The notes beneath the pieces are model-generated. The model had not been told where the DNA came from, made no database searches, and saw only the letters and a program-made list of their open reading frames with translations. A program made the translations under genes and the position numbers. A DNA stretch of 64,000 nt from Vermamoeba vermiformis (lineage: Eukaryota; Tubulinea; Echinamoebida). Below, in pieces: positions 35,201 through 46,595 of this stretch. Location of the stretch: positions 186,001-250,000 of the forward strand of contig JBEWZL010000066.1 of assembly GCA_045837725.1 (NCBI GenBank), read 5' to 3'. Positions within the stretch are counted from its first letter, which is position 1. The number at the start of each line of letters is the position of its first letter.

Positions 35201-37180
35201 CGCGCACACGTGCTTGGTGCGAACACTGCCGTGCCATGCAGCTGTGCGATCAACAGCGCGAGGTCTTTGCACTGCCGCACGTGTTGTGTCTGCAGCTGCC
35301 GATGAGTGAGCCGACCAATGATTTGACCGCGTTCTGGCAGTCACTTTCCACCGGTACGTTGTGAGGCACGTGCTCAAGTCATGTGACTAACGCTATTTTT
35401 AGAAACAATGCTCACGGAGGACCACTCGCACGCCAATCACTGGCTGCCGTTCAGAATTGCCATCACCAAAGATGCCAAATCAGGCAAGTTGGTGGTGCAG
35501 GAGTACTCCGAGTCCACGACCAAGAGCTCCGATGTGCCCGATCTCTACGAGCTCACTGCTGTCATCTCGTGCGTCACTGATGTCGTCGGCGAGAACACCA
35601 CCGAGCACATCATCGCGCAGATCAAAGGTACGTTGACACGTGTCAAACACTGACCTCGCATCACTAACACGTGTCCCATCAGTGCCGCACATGTACCACG
35701 AGCTCGTGCACCACACCCCCACGCACTCGTCGTTCAACTGGTACATGTTCAACGACTTCTACATTCAGCCCACGTCCAAGTACGAGACTGTGTACATAAA
35801 CTCCAACTGGAAGGTACGTCCGCGAGTGTCGTGTGCAGGGCTGCGACTAAGCACCAACCTTTGCAGATCCCGTGTCTCGTGTATTATTCGCGCGTGGACT
35901 TGGAAGAACGCTTGCCTCCAGCACCGTTCATGAATCCGATTAATGAACAAGCGTTGTTCGCGCCCAATCCGCTGAGTGCTGCACGCACCACCCCCGCCCA
36001 TCCGACCACCATTGTGCCCCTCAAAGTTGAAGAGGTGCTGCCCACTCTCGCCAATGAATACGTCGCTATTGATACGGAGTTTGTGCTCATCGGTGATGTG
36101 CGTTCATGAACCAATTATTCCGCAGTGCACAGTACTAACACGCGTCTAATTATAGGAAGAGGTCGTGGAGCGGCCAGACGGCGGCAAATTGATCACCAAG
36201 CCCGGTCTGTTCTCACTCGCACGTGTCAGGTACGTCCCTAGCGCTAGCATTAGACGCAGTGCTATAAATAGCTGCGTGTCACTCACTGATTGACAGTGTG
36301 TTGCGCGGCTCTGGTGTCCAAGAAGGCGTGCCATTCATTGACGAGTACATTGCCACCGATGAAAAGATCATCAAGGTACGCGCATTTGTCACGTGATTGT
36401 TGTTACGAGTCAGCCACTGACACGTGTCACGCGCAGGACTATCTCACGCAGTTCTCGGGCATATTCCCCGGTGATCTCGACCCCACCAAGTCCCCGCACA
36501 ACGTCGTCACGCTCAAACAGGCCTATTTGAAGCTGCGCTATCTCGTCGATCGGGGCTGCAAATTTGTCGGACACGGCCTGAAGAAGGACTTCCGCACCAT
36601 CAGTACGTGCCATATATAGCACATTGATACTAGATCTAACGTGAGTACAGATCTGATTGTGCCCAAAGAGCAGTTGATCGACACGGTGGAGTTGTTCCAC
36701 TTGAAGCGACAGCGCAAGATCTCGCTCAAGTTCTTGGCCTCGTTCTTGTTGGGCCTCGAAATTCAGACCAAGACGCACGACAGCATTGAAGACGCCAAGA
36801 CTGTACGTGTCACTGCTGCACTGCTAGCCCCGCACTAACACTGTTTCTAGGCCCTCATGTTGTATCACCGCTACATCGAGCTCGTGCGTGAGGACGCATT
36901 TGACGACGTGTTGAACGACATCTACTCGGTGGGCAGATCCAAACAGTGGCGCTACGAAGCACTCGGCAGTCCTGCAGTCAAGACCAGCTCACCTCTGCCC
37001 TCGCCTAAGGGCACTCCAACGCGTGCCAAGCGCGATCATTCAGGTGCCAACAGCTTGAATAATTCCGCGAATAATGTTCCGCCCGAGAACAACATCAACA
37101 GCAACAATAGCGACAATACCAATGTACTCAATACCAGTGTTAATAATATGTCTGTTAGTAACGAAAATAAAAATCTGTAA
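32207..37180 (+). CDS. PAN2: PAN2, catalytic subunit of the PAN2-PAN3 deadenylase
   Basis: About 1,250 residues over many short exons. The N-terminal propeller starts [20 protein letters not shown]; blades include [20 protein letters not shown] and [20 protein letters not shown]. The pseudo-UCH domain starts at [20 protein letters not shown]; the usual catalytic Cys position is Ser, as expected for this inactive domain. The DEDD exonuclease keeps its acidic residues: [24 protein letters not shown] and [13 protein letters not shown]. It shortens poly(A) tails early in mRNA decay. A Ser/Asn-rich tail ends the protein. Several introns carry CArG-like or CACGTG-palindrome motifs. GPAA1 begins about 140 bp downstream. 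Confidence 0.95.
33180..33191. promoter_or_regulatory. TGACACGTGTCA palindrome in a PAN2 intron
   Basis: Perfect copy just after the donor. A near-copy (TGACACGTGTTC, 33205-33216) follows in the same intron close to the branch region. Confidence 0.55.
33338..33352. promoter_or_regulatory. CArG-like box TTGCCTTATATGG in a PAN2 intron
   Basis: Core CCTTATATGG at 33340-33349 matches CC(A/T)6GG, the SRF/MCM1-type MADS-box site. It carries the TTGCC flank shared by most copies in the window. Confidence 0.5.
34270..34279. promoter_or_regulatory. CArG-like box CCATATATGG in a PAN2 intron
   Basis: Perfect CC(A/T)6GG palindrome ten bases into the intron, lacking the TTG flank of the commoner form. 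Confidence 0.5.
34747..34756. promoter_or_regulatory. MEF2-like box CTATAAATAG at a PAN2 3' splice site
   Basis: The motif ends exactly at the intron's terminal AG. A second copy (36262-36271) lies inside another PAN2 intron and shares the downstream CTGCG. Confidence 0.4.
35634..35645. promoter_or_regulatory. TGACACGTGTCA palindrome in a PAN2 intron
   Basis: Perfect copy right after the GTACGT donor. A partial CACGTGTC follows near the acceptor of the same intron. Confidence 0.55.
36418..36429. promoter_or_regulatory. TGACACGTGTCA palindrome in a PAN2 intron
   Basis: Perfect copy overlapping the CTGAC branch-like sequence, about 10 nt before the acceptor. Confidence 0.55.
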
Positions 37181-37317
37181 TTAGTCTGTATGAACGTCGC
37201 TAAGTTCTGGAATTTCTGTCTGGAATGTTCGCTGCGGATCTGACGTCGCTGAAAATTTGATAAACGTCCAAAGATTTTGTTCTTTTACTCGCATGTTAAT
37301 GATCACCATCAAGCACG

Positions 37318-39845
37318 ATGTTGGTGAACACTAAAAAGATCGAAAAGCAGAATAAGTTAAAGAGGACTATCGTTCTTGTTGGGTAAGCGCAGATCTGTTA
37401 CTTTTGAATGCCAACCTCAAAAATTAATTCTTTATTATCTGTTATTAATTGAATTTAAAGCATTGAATTAAACTACCAAATTGACTTAGCTAATGCTCAT
37501 TTAGAAATTTTTGTAAATTAAAAATTATTTTAACAAGTAATATTCGCAATACATCTCAACGTGCAGCTTGCACACTATTCTAAATTTAATTACACTACAT
37601 GCAAAATTATTATTTTAATGCCTCCAACCACATCCACTCACTACTCGCAGTATCCTCGCTTTTGTCGCGGGTCTCTATTCATTCACGCGCTACACAGACC
37701 AGCGAGTCTCGCGCCACACCTATCTCTCGGAGAATGCGCTGCAGCCTGACTCGAACAAAGTGCTCTATGACCGCGAGGACGTGCAGTTTGCGACTAGCTT
37801 CAGCAAGGAGCACTATCAGTTCGAGAAGAGTTTGAGTGGCGCGCTGTCCGCCGAGCAGTGGAGCAGTGCTGTCGCGCAGTGGCTCGCGAACAAGTTGCAG
37901 CACTTGGGCCTCGAGACACACGTGCAAGAGTTCTCATTCCAACACGCCACTGGTCAGCGGTGAGTAGTGCCAGTACTGTCAACTGTCACGTGCTGATCTG
38001 TTCTAAAAATAGCCGCGGCTGGAATGTCATCAGCATCGTCCGTGCCCCGCGCGGTGATGGCGCGGAGAGTTTGTTGCTGTCCACGCGATACGATCGACCC
38101 CGTATGTAGTGCCACTGCCTTATATGGAAATAACTAGTCTAATTATGGCTGCACAGAGACAGCTCTCGCCACAGATGAAGTGACAAATTTGGGTCTGGCC
38201 GTGTCACTCATTCGACTCTTCCAAAGTACGCAGCACATTATTGCCTTATTTGGCAGTCACTAATTTACAAGCAGAACAAAATTGGTTGTCAAAAGACTAC
38301 ATATTCGTGACGTCACCTGCACGCCAGCACTACAATGACACGGGCATCAAGGCCTTCATGATGGACTATTATGGCTTTGAGGCTGATGCTAAAAATAGCG
38401 CAGCACAGCACGACAATGACGCCGCAATCACGTACACGCGCCAATATTACCCGCGCGGTGCTATCATTGCTGCACTCAATCTCGCCATTGACTCGTTCAA
38501 AACGTTCACTGAATTGGCTATTCTACCTGAAGGCACCCAAGGTCACTTGCCTAATTTGGACTTGATCAACACGATCACGACAGTAGCCAGCCAATCAGGT
38601 GTCAATCAAGTGACACTCAGCAAGACTGACAACTTTCCCTGTAAGTAACTGCAGCTATGATAGTAACTCCACTCTAATGTAGTACCGCAGCACGACTCGA
38701 CGCGTATGTGCCGCGAGAACTGCGCAACTTGTTCATGTTCATGCGCAATCTAGCGCAAGGTGTGCCGCTCGAAGATCAAGCAGTGCTGGGCCAGTAAGTT
38801 GCAACCTGATCGATGCCTGTTCGCTGCTTGTCTGACACGTGTGCAGGTACAACATTGACGCAGTGACCATTCACAACAAGAATGCGTACAAAGACAACAA
38901 AGGTCGATTGACGCCATTCACCCTCGCACGTGTCATCGAAGGCACGGTCAGATCCGTCAACAATCTCATTGAACGCTTCCATCAGTCCTTCTATTACTAC
39001 TTGCTCATCAATCCTTATCAATTCATTTCAATCGGCAATTACATGATTTCATTGGGCCTCATCATTCTCGGCTACTGGGCCTATGTAAGTCGCGCAACAA
39101 TATCATACCGACCCACGTCTAATTGAGCTGAACACAGTCCACCTATTCACTTTACATTGCCCCCACTGCCGAGTTGTTACCTTCATTCTTGCACGTGACT
39201 GCGGCACATCTTGTCGGTCTGCTCGTCTTCGCTGCACCACTCACCGTGCGCCGCTTAGTTGAAATGGGTCTCATTGACGCACAGTTCTTGCAATCAGATC
39301 AGGTACCCAAATGAATTCAAATAGCATTGGCTGGTATTAATACTTGTTAGTTATTATTGGTAATGGCCGCTACTGCGGTACTAGGGGCACTTATCTTCTT
39401 CATCGTGAGTGCCAAGTCACTGCCAGTAGCCTCGCAATCAGTGCTACGACCCTTTGCCATGGTCCCCTCAGCACTCTTCTTAGCGACTATGGCACTGCTC
39501 AACTTCTCGTTTGCCACACTCGCAGCTACCTTCTTTGTGCCCATTTACGGCTTGCTCTTGCTTACTCTCCGCCCCAAGCGAAACTTGTTCCTAGCCCTCT
39601 TGCATTTGATCTACATAGTGGCTATTCCGTTCATTGGCGTCGTTGCTGCTGATTACGTGATCGGTTCCGGACGCGCGTTCGACGAGCTTGTGGATCACCA
39701 ACGGGTGTACGCCTTGTTCGCTGAACCTATCCTGTCCATGCTCAAGAACTACTTGGACTCATCAAGCTTATTATTCCCGTTCATTACCATCATCGTACTG
39801 CCTTTCCACTGCCTCATCTGTAAACTCGTTGCGTACGAGCTGTAA
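37318..39845 (+). CDS. GPAA1: GPAA1, GPI-transamidase subunit
   Basis: About 640 residues. It starts MLVNTKKIEKQNKLKRTIVL, crossing a 268-nt first intron into ILAFVAGLYSFTRYTDQR, the N-terminal membrane anchor. The lumenal M28 peptidase-like domain includes NVISIVRAPRGDGAESLLLS, DYIFVTSPARQHYNDTGIKA and YYPRGAIIAALNLAIDSFKT. Multiple C-terminal spans follow: YYYLLINPYQFISIGNYMIS, SLYIAPTAELLPSFLHVTAA, ATAVLGALIFFIVSAKSL and LLFPFITIIVLPFHCLICKL. GPAA1 sits in the ER transamidase with PIG-K/S/T/U and presents the GPI lipid. Three introns carry CArG-like or MEF2-like motifs. Confidence 0.9.
38003..38012. promoter_or_regulatory. MEF2-like box CTAAAAATAG at a GPAA1 3' splice site
   Basis: Ends at the intron's AG. 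Copies with the same core lie at 30570-30579 (within WIPI) and in coding sequence at 34859-34868 and 38389-38398. Confidence 0.4.
38118..38127. promoter_or_regulatory. CArG-like box CCTTATATGG in a GPAA1 intron
   Basis: Same core as the copy at 33340 in PAN2, preceded by CTG instead of TTG. Confidence 0.5.
38242..38256. promoter_or_regulatory. CArG-like box TTGCCTTATTTGG in a GPAA1 intron
   Basis: Identical 13-mer to the copy at 51143 in the LEA2-type gene, and to copies at 61801 and 60892 read on the opposite strand. Confidence 0.55.
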
Positions 39846-40101
39846 AAATTTTTTAAATGTTAATAAAATACCCTAACAACGCAATAAACATAACAGGTAA
39901 TACTGCGGCAACGGGGACAAGGTTGGATAGAAAATTAAATTAACGAGCTATTATTAGAGGCCAGATTGATATTTTAACGTTTTTTGATTTTTGTTTATTT
40001 GTATTCAATCGTGTTCGTTAGATTGAAATATTATATACATCCTTTTGGTAGGGGTTACAAGTTAAATTAGGTTTAGATTCGAATTTCGCAAGACCAAGAA
40101 T

Positions 40102-40987
40102 TTACTCGTCCTTGTCGTCCTTGTCGTCACCACCGTCCTTGTCGTTGTCGCCTTGACCGTCAGAAGTCCACAAAGTCAAGTTATCTCGGAGCAATTGCAT
40201 AATGACGGTCGAATCCTTGTATGAGTCTTCAGTAAGGTTGTCGAGCTCAGCAATGGCGTCATCAAAAGCTTGTTTAGCGAGTTGGCAAGCCTTGTCCGGG
40301 CTGATTATTATAAGAAGCGTTAGAATCAGTCTTTGCGGTTTTTTAGATTTTGAATCGAGCGTAATAAAAATTAATTGGTACAATTCGATTCTATTTGCCG
40401 TTGGTGTAATATTAAGATTCGTACCTGTTCATAATTTCGTAGTAGAAAACAGAGAAGTTAAGAGCAAGACCCAATCGGATGGGGTGGGTTGAGGCCAACT
40501 CCTTGGTGGCAATATCAGAGGCTGATTGGTAAGCACCCAAAGACTTGTCGGCGGCGTCCTTGCGGAGGTCTCCGGCCTTGAATTCAGCCAAGTATCTGTA
40601 GTAGTCACCCTTCATTTTGTAGTAGAAAACCTTAGCCTCGTTGGATTGAGCGGCGGGGATGAGGTGCTTGTCGAGAACGTTCAAGACGTCTTGGCAAATG
40701 CCAGAAAGCTCGTCTTCAACCTTGGTTCTGTATGAGCGAATTCTGGTAACGTGAGTGGCGTTGCCCTTGCTCTCTTCCTTCGATTCGATGGAGGAAATGA
40801 TTCTCCAAGAAGCTCTGCGGGCACCAACAACGTTCTTGTAGGCAACAGAGAGCAAGTTGCGCTCCTCAACGGTCAATTCAGTACCGAGTTGAGCAACCTT
40901 CTTCATGGCTTCAACCATCTCGTCGTAGCGCTCGGCTTGTTCGGCCAACTTGGCGAGGTAAACATTGTCTTCACGAGTTTCGGTCAT
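40102..40987 (-). CDS. 14-3-3 protein
   Basis: Two exons, about 250 residues, full-length. It starts [20 protein letters not shown]. The phosphopeptide pocket residues are present: Lys/Arg in [20 protein letters not shown] and Arg-Tyr in [12 protein letters not shown]. The C-terminal half reads [39 protein letters not shown] and [13 protein letters not shown]. The tail is Asp/Lys-rich ([14 protein letters not shown]). Dimeric adaptors of this family bind phosphoserine motifs in kinases, transporters and cell-cycle proteins. Codon use is strongly biased, as expected for an abundant protein. One intron separates EIMNR from [10 protein letters not shown]. Confidence 0.97.
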
Positions 40988-41527
40988 TTTTGTTTTTTAA
41001 ATTGAGAGAACTACGATACGTGGTGTTCTGTTGGTATGGGAGTATTTTTGGCTCAAAACGAAGATTTTGTTGTTCAAAAAATAAAATTAATAAATTTACT
41101 CCAGCCAATCCTGTTTCAGCTCGGTGTGGAATTTTTAGCCGCAACGTTTATCAAAATTAGAAATTTAAAATCTCGCGCCTTCTGGTTGCGGAATAATTTA
41201 ACTTTATCTTGCATCGTTGTACCCTTGTTGAGGCAATTGTTCTGGATGCAGCTCGTTCGTTCAGCCGAGAGCTTAAGACGGTCTTGTTTCCTACTTTTAC
41301 TGCCAACCCTTTTCGCAAACAACTTCCCGTTGCATCGAGTAACCTATTTCAGATATTTGAGAGCGATTTACTTGCGATTGAAAGCGAATCCAAAATCACT
41401 GAAGCAAAAACGGCCGTGTGAATAATTTTGGTCGTAAATTCTAATCTTTTACACACTAACCAGAGTAACCAATGTCGTGTATATACAATTTATAATATCT
41501 ATTTCAATCACTGGGTAAATTGAACAG
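40988..41527. other. divergent promoter region, 14-3-3 / DENND6
   Basis: About 540 bp. A 129-codon plus-strand frame from an ATG at 41036 is open through most of it, but its composition is random-like (hydrophobic, no motif), so I do not call it a gene. Confidence 0.4.
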
Positions 41528-44048
41528 ATGATGGAAGTGCAAGACAGTAATAACGTTATTAAACGTTCCGAATGGGTCGCTTGTATAGCGGTTATTACAT
41601 TTGATTTGGAGCTTGGACAGAGTATGTACATATTGTTCATCTCAGACCTGTTCTGGGTGGACATGAAGTTGCATCTGTTTTCGTTATTTAGATTTAAAAG
41701 TTAGAAAATTAACTAAAAATTTTATTATAGAGTTAGAACATATATATCCTAGCATAGAATCAGAATTTACAGACGAGGAGAAAATTAATTTGTAAGTGTC
41801 ATATTCCAATATTTATTACAAACTTCCGATAATTGCAAAGCAAGAATCTTCATACAAGAAGCATATTTAACGCACAATTATAACAGGTGCTTCTCATCTT
41901 TTCCCGAGTCGGTCAATTCCGAGTGCGACATTGTCTATTCATTTCGTATGAACCGAGCCAAGCCTAAGAGTGCCACTGACAAGGAGGGTACGCGCATTGG
42001 TGTCGATGGCGCTAATATGACCACTATTAATATGATACTACGCCCAGCACTCACACCGACGGAGCAGTCCTTGTTCGGCTTTGTATTCTTCCGCCAAGTG
42101 AAAGACGAGTCGATATCGCGCGGTTATCTACAGAAGTCCATCGTGTTAATATCACCCGTGCCCTACATCAATCTGTTCAAAGAGGTGCGTACCGAGCACT
42201 GCAGTAGTGTCATATGCTGATCTAATTAGGTGGTAACTATCGCTGGTCGATTGTACTTTGAGCACGGCACCAGCTGTCTCGAGGCTGCGTACAGGAACAT
42301 TTGCGCGTGGCCTCGACCCGAGCCTGGCAATGACATGGACTTGCCTATTTTGGTAATGTGATGCGCGTGGTTGTCGATCAAAGATTAACTGACTGCACAG
42401 GGCACGAACATCTCATTTCGAGTGCCGCGCTTGAGTGGCGTGACGGTGCTGCACAACAAGACTGTCCACAGCGCCACTGTGAGCACCACTCAGCTCAAAG
42501 ATCAGGTACGCGTGCTGTGGTTGTGCGTGCAGTACTAACGCGAGGACAGATTGTGACACATCTGCAAGGTGTCAATCTCTACACGCGCTTCAAGTCAATG
42601 CTGAATAAGTTGTCGCTGCTGTGGGAGTTAGTGTTGACAGGCGAGTCACTGCTAGTGGTCTCACCGAGTCCTGAGATCTCTTCTGACGCGGTGTATGGCT
42701 TGGTGTCGCTCATATCACCGGTACGCTATTGAATGTGCTAGTGTCCCTAATAATATCGATTAGATCGAGTACTGCGGAGACTTCAGACCTTACTTCACCA
42801 TTCACGATCCAGACTTCAAGAACTTTGGCAGTGACAAGGTAGTGGCACTATAGAATGACTGGGTTATATTGACACTATTGTAATAGATCCCTCCTGCTAC
42901 TATCATCGGTGCTACAAATCCATTCTTTTTGAAAGCATTTGAGCACTGGAATCACGTCGTCACATTGGAAGGCAACTTCGAATCAAAGTACGTCGCTGCT
43001 ATTAGTTAATGCAGTATATTGATACAGCTGATAGGAACATGTCCGTGTTGAAAGACGGAAAGGAAAAGAAGCTCAAAAGAGGCGAGGCATTGAAAAATGA
43101 GGTACGTTAATCATTTACTATTGCACACTATTGTGACTCTAATTGTCGTGCAGTTGAAATCAAAGTACAAAGCACTGCTCGAAACAGATGCAATCAGTCA
43201 AGCACTGTCAAAGAGGAAGACTGATTCACCACAAATGAGTGACGATCAACACTTGGGTACGTCGCAGTATTGAGGCCGAGTGTTATGTATTTATAACGTG
43301 TCGCACAGCTGCTGTAAATAACGAGCTGATTCGTCGAGCCCTGCAGAAGTTGACCGAAGAGTTTTTAACACCCATTGAAGAATATTTCTCGACACTACTG
43401 CCTGACGAGCGGTAACTAGCTTTGATCACGTGATGCACTGACACGTGACTGACTGACACACTGAACAGATCAATATCAGCATTCAAAAAGCCACCCAAGA
43501 TCAAACCCTTTCGCGAGTTGCCGTTCTTGCAGCACTTGATAGACACGGGCAAGAAGACCAAAGAGATGGAGCTCTACAGGAAGTTCATTCGCACGCAGAA
43601 CTTTGTGCACTGGTTCAAGAATAGAAAGCGACAGGCATTGAACACCATTCGCAACAAGTACGTTGTCACTCGTCAGCACTGCGATGACTAACTGCACGCA
43701 CAGATATTTGAAGTGTTTGGAGGACGCAGACATTGCACGGCACGTCAAGAAGATGAATGAAGTGGAAGTCGTGGACATGTACCTGCGCGTGTCTGAGATA
43801 GTGGTGCGTGTTATCTGTGCCTATTATTATTAGTGTAGTCTTATTGACGCATTTCGCAGAACACGAGTGAGTTCAGTGCAACAACGAAGCAGAAAGTGAT
43901 GGAGGTACAAAAGGCAATTTTTGATTGTTTGCCGCCGGATCTACAGCAAAGTGTCATGTTGAATCAGAAGAAGAGCGAGATCTATGCTACAGACACAAGT
44001 GTACCCACGCATCGTGCAGTGAGTGATAGTCCACGAGACAACACGTGA
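41528..44048 (+). CDS. DENND6-type DENN-domain Rab exchange factor
   Basis: Multi-exon, about 600 residues. It starts MMEVQDSNNVIKRSEWVACI then AVITFDLELGQ, matching the DENND6/FAM116 start (CVVxFDLExGQ). Then KLEHIYPSIESEFTDEEKIN, FRQVKDESISRGYLQKSIVL, LLWELVLTGESLLVVSPSPE, YCGDFRPYFTIHDPDFKNFG and IIGATNPFFLKAFEHWNHVV. The C-terminal helical part keeps KPPKIKPFRELPFLQ and NFVHWFKNRKRQALNTI-like blocks. DENND6A activates Rab14 in endocytic recycling to the plasma membrane. Its stop lies 38 bp from the convergent SWI5-domain gene's stop. Confidence 0.88.
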
Positions 44049-44085
44049 CACATCACAATGGTAATAAATACCTTTAATGTACGCC

Positions 44086-45138
44086 TCACAGTTCCATGTT
44101 GAACACGCTGTACAACTGCTTCACAGTCGTCAGCTGCTCTTCAGCGAGCACACCTAACAGCGCGTGTGCAAAGTCTTTGATCTCATTGTAGCGATGCAGT
44201 TGTTCGATCTTGCGCTCAGTCAACGCCTTGAGCTCTGGATGTGTTTCAAGTCTGCATTGGGTCAGGTACGTGAATGATGCAATAGTGTTGCTACTTACTC
44301 ATCAACATCGCACGCCATATTGTCCTTCACTTCGATGATCATGGCATTGCTGTCTAGCTCTTCATCGTCAATGCTCTGCTTGACTGGCTCTGGCTGGGCA
44401 CTCGTGTCGTGCTGGTCAATAGTCTTCCACAGCTCAATGACTTTGAACTGCATAGCTAATTTCAGCTCGTCGATATTCTTCTTGGCCGCTTCAACAGTGT
44501 CCAGCTGTTCGAGCAGCAGTGTCATCCGACGGAGTTCTGTTGCACGATTAGATAAGCACTAATAGTCATGATCCATACCTTTATTGTCCACTTCGATAGA
44601 GTCGTCGCGTAGACCTCCTGATTTAGCATAGTAATAATAGGCCTAAGAAAATAACTCCGATCAGTTTGGACTGTACTCCAGCTTTGTTCATACCTGGTGA
44701 GTCGGATAATACAACAACGTACCCTCGCATATCGGTTTGCTATGGAGAAGCTTCTTTCTGACTAGACCTTGCAGAATGTACTGGCCTCCTCCTGTTCTGT
44801 CCGGTTAACAACTCGATCTGACGTTGCACCTTTTGATCGCGTACCGAAGTCTAGAGACTTGAGGTAATCGAGGAGGTGCACCGAAGTTAAAGGCTTGCGT
44901 TCTATAGTAAACAGTCGAAGCACCTTCTCTTCCGGATAATTAATATTAATCTTCTCCATGTCTGGCCAGCTTTGATTCAGTTATGAGCTGTTGTGGTCTT
45001 GTGTAGCAGAGTAGTACATAAAATGATGTTCGCAAAGTCCAGTACGCGACTTCTGTCAGCAATCTCCCGCCCTATCTCGGTTAATGAATATTCCTGAAAT
45101 TGCCAAACTTGGTTATCAGGCCACAATATCTCCTGCAT
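44086..45138 (-). CDS. SWI5-domain recombination factor with N-terminal winged-helix-like extension
   Basis: Manual splicing gives about 270 residues. The C-terminus, ERKIEQLHRYNEIKDFAHAL then LGVLAEEQLTTVKQLYNMF, closely matches the SWI5 core (HIDLLHTYNEIRDIA..MIGKVAE pattern). SWI5 pairs with SFR1/MEI5 to help RAD51 and DMC1 filaments. The N-terminus starts MQEILWPDNQVWQFQEYSLT, with TEIGREIADRSRVLDFANII, RLFTIERKPLTSVHLLDYLK and YILQGLVRKKLLHSKPICEG, ending in a beta-wing-like TLLYYP; this looks like one or two winged helices. A coiled coil (LLLEQLDTVEAAKKNIDELK) joins the parts. Known SWI5 proteins are small and lack this extension. Exon borders 1-3 are inferred. Confidence 0.7.
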
Positions 45139-45473
45139 CTCGGTGCGATCTCATCAAGTAAAGATATGCCAAGCCTTCTTAGAGTATTAACATCCCCTTA
45201 AGCGCCAGAGCAAATCAAAATTAGTAATCAGAACTATAAATAGACATTTCGGGTGGAATCCGTTTCGGTGCTTATGAAACCACGGCCGAATTACCATTAA
45301 TTTAGGCAGCGAACTTGAGTAAAATAGGAGTAGGCATAACCATATGAGTCCTATCGAAAAGTATACGCATAATCGGTTGTATTTCCTTTTAAGGGAATTT
45401 GAAGTCAAAATTAAATTTGGGTTTAGTTTTTGGTTCAGTTGTTAGAAACTTCTCTAGTCCAACGCCACACAGG
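45139..45473. other. divergent promoter region
   Basis: About 335 bp between the SWI5-domain gene and the disordered NLS protein. A hydrophobic minus-strand frame at 45187-45408 lacks an ATG and is not supported. Confidence 0.45.
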
Positions 45474-46382
45474 ATGGACAATAATAATGTAAATCCCGAA
45501 GGACAGCGGAAGCGAAGGAAAAAGAGACCGAATCCGTTAAAGCCACTAATTGTCCGATGGAAATTGGACGGCGAAGCATCTTCAAATACTGCAGAATCAT
45601 CAGAAAATCAAGAAAATCAACCTCAACATCGTGAGGAGAAATCAGAACAGCCACAATGGTCATTTAATACGCCCAGTGAGGCAGAACGCGTTGATCGGAA
45701 AAGAAGGTATTCAGTGGCTAGTCCTCAAGAATTTATACATACACAACAAAATAAGGAAAATGACGAGGATATTCAAGTTAAACGACGAAGATTAATGTCC
45801 GTGCCTGATGTAAGCCTATTAATGCCTGCTCAACCAAATCAGATTCCGATGAATGACCGAAATATACCTCCTCCGAATCCCTCATTATGGGCTGCAACGC
45901 CACTAAATAATGCTCAGCTGGCAGAATTAAATCAACAACGACGACGGTCTCTTGGCGATATATTCTGTCCGGACATCTCATCGACGCTCACCAAGTATAT
46001 CACAGATCGCAATCGATTTAATCTTCCACCATTACCATTCATGATGCCTATGCAGCCACTGATAGTCCCTGATGGCTCAAATCCACTTCCACCGCCTCCC
46101 ATCCCATTCAATTTTCCATTTAATGTTCCGCGCGAGCAGATGGAGCCAGGCATGCCACGCAATCTGCTGCCAGTAGTGCCAATGAACAGTCCTCCTTCAA
46201 ATACACCTCAACAACCTAAATTGACGGACTTATTAAACAGCGCAGAACAATCAGATGTGTCGCTGTCAGTGCTCGCAGCGGTGTGCAATGACAAGCAGAG
46301 CTCAGAGCGGAACAACAGCGATGATAAGACCGTGAATGCTGGCAAGAGCAGCGCCGAGTCTACTGAACCTCAGAGCTCTTAA
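45474..46382 (+). CDS. intrinsically disordered nuclear protein, single exon
   Basis: An uninterrupted 302-codon frame, rare in this intron-rich window. ATG at 45474 gives MDNNNVNPEGQRKRRKKRPN, with a strong basic nuclear-localisation cluster (RKRRKKR). A second basic cluster (KRRRLMSVPD) follows at about residue 105. The middle is Pro/Met/Asn-rich (LPPLPFMMPMQPLIVPDGSN). A short ordered-looking stretch TDLLNSAEQSDVSLSVLAAV ends in a Ser/Glu tail. No family recognised. TDLLNSAEQSDVSLSVLAAV could be an amphipathic binding helix. Possibly a transcriptional or RNA-processing cofactor, but that is guesswork. Confidence 0.7.
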   Translation: MDNNNVNPEGQRKRRKKRPNPLKPLIVRWKLDGEASSNTAESSENQENQPQHREEKSEQPQWSFNTPSEAERVDRKRRYSVASPQEFIHTQQNKENDEDIQVKRRRLMSVPDVSLLMPAQPNQIPMNDRNIPPPNPSLWAATPLNNAQLAELNQQRRRSLGDIFCPDISSTLTKYITDRNRFNLPPLPFMMPMQPLIVPDGSNPLPPPPIPFNFPFNVPREQMEPGMPRNLLPVVPMNSPPSNTPQQPKLTDLLNSAEQSDVSLSVLAAVCNDKQSSERNNSDDKTVNAGKSSAESTEPQSS

Positions 46383-46595
46383 TCAATTTTAGGGGCTCTG
46401 ATATTGTAAAATGTTTGTAAATACAGAATATCAATCTTGACTTGCCCTGTTCTTAATTAATTACTTGCAGTTTATTAAATGCAGCATGATCGAATCTAAA
46501 TTTAAATCCAATTAACGAAAGATTAAATTCGCTCATTGGTATACCACAAAAATATTGTTAATTTCCTTATATAGACGGACGGTATAATTGCAATC
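46383..46595. other. short spacer between convergent genes
   Basis: About 210 bp of 3' flanking sequence. No feature seen. Confidence 0.4.

Noticed and set aside
41036-41425. 129-codon plus-strand open frame between 14-3-3 and DENND6
   Set aside because: No intron, no motif, random-like hydrophobic composition, and it lies where both promoters must be. Open by chance is more likely.
45187-45408. Hydrophobic minus-strand frame between the SWI5-domain gene and the NLS protein
   Set aside because: Starts with a non-ATG codon and sits in a divergent promoter region.
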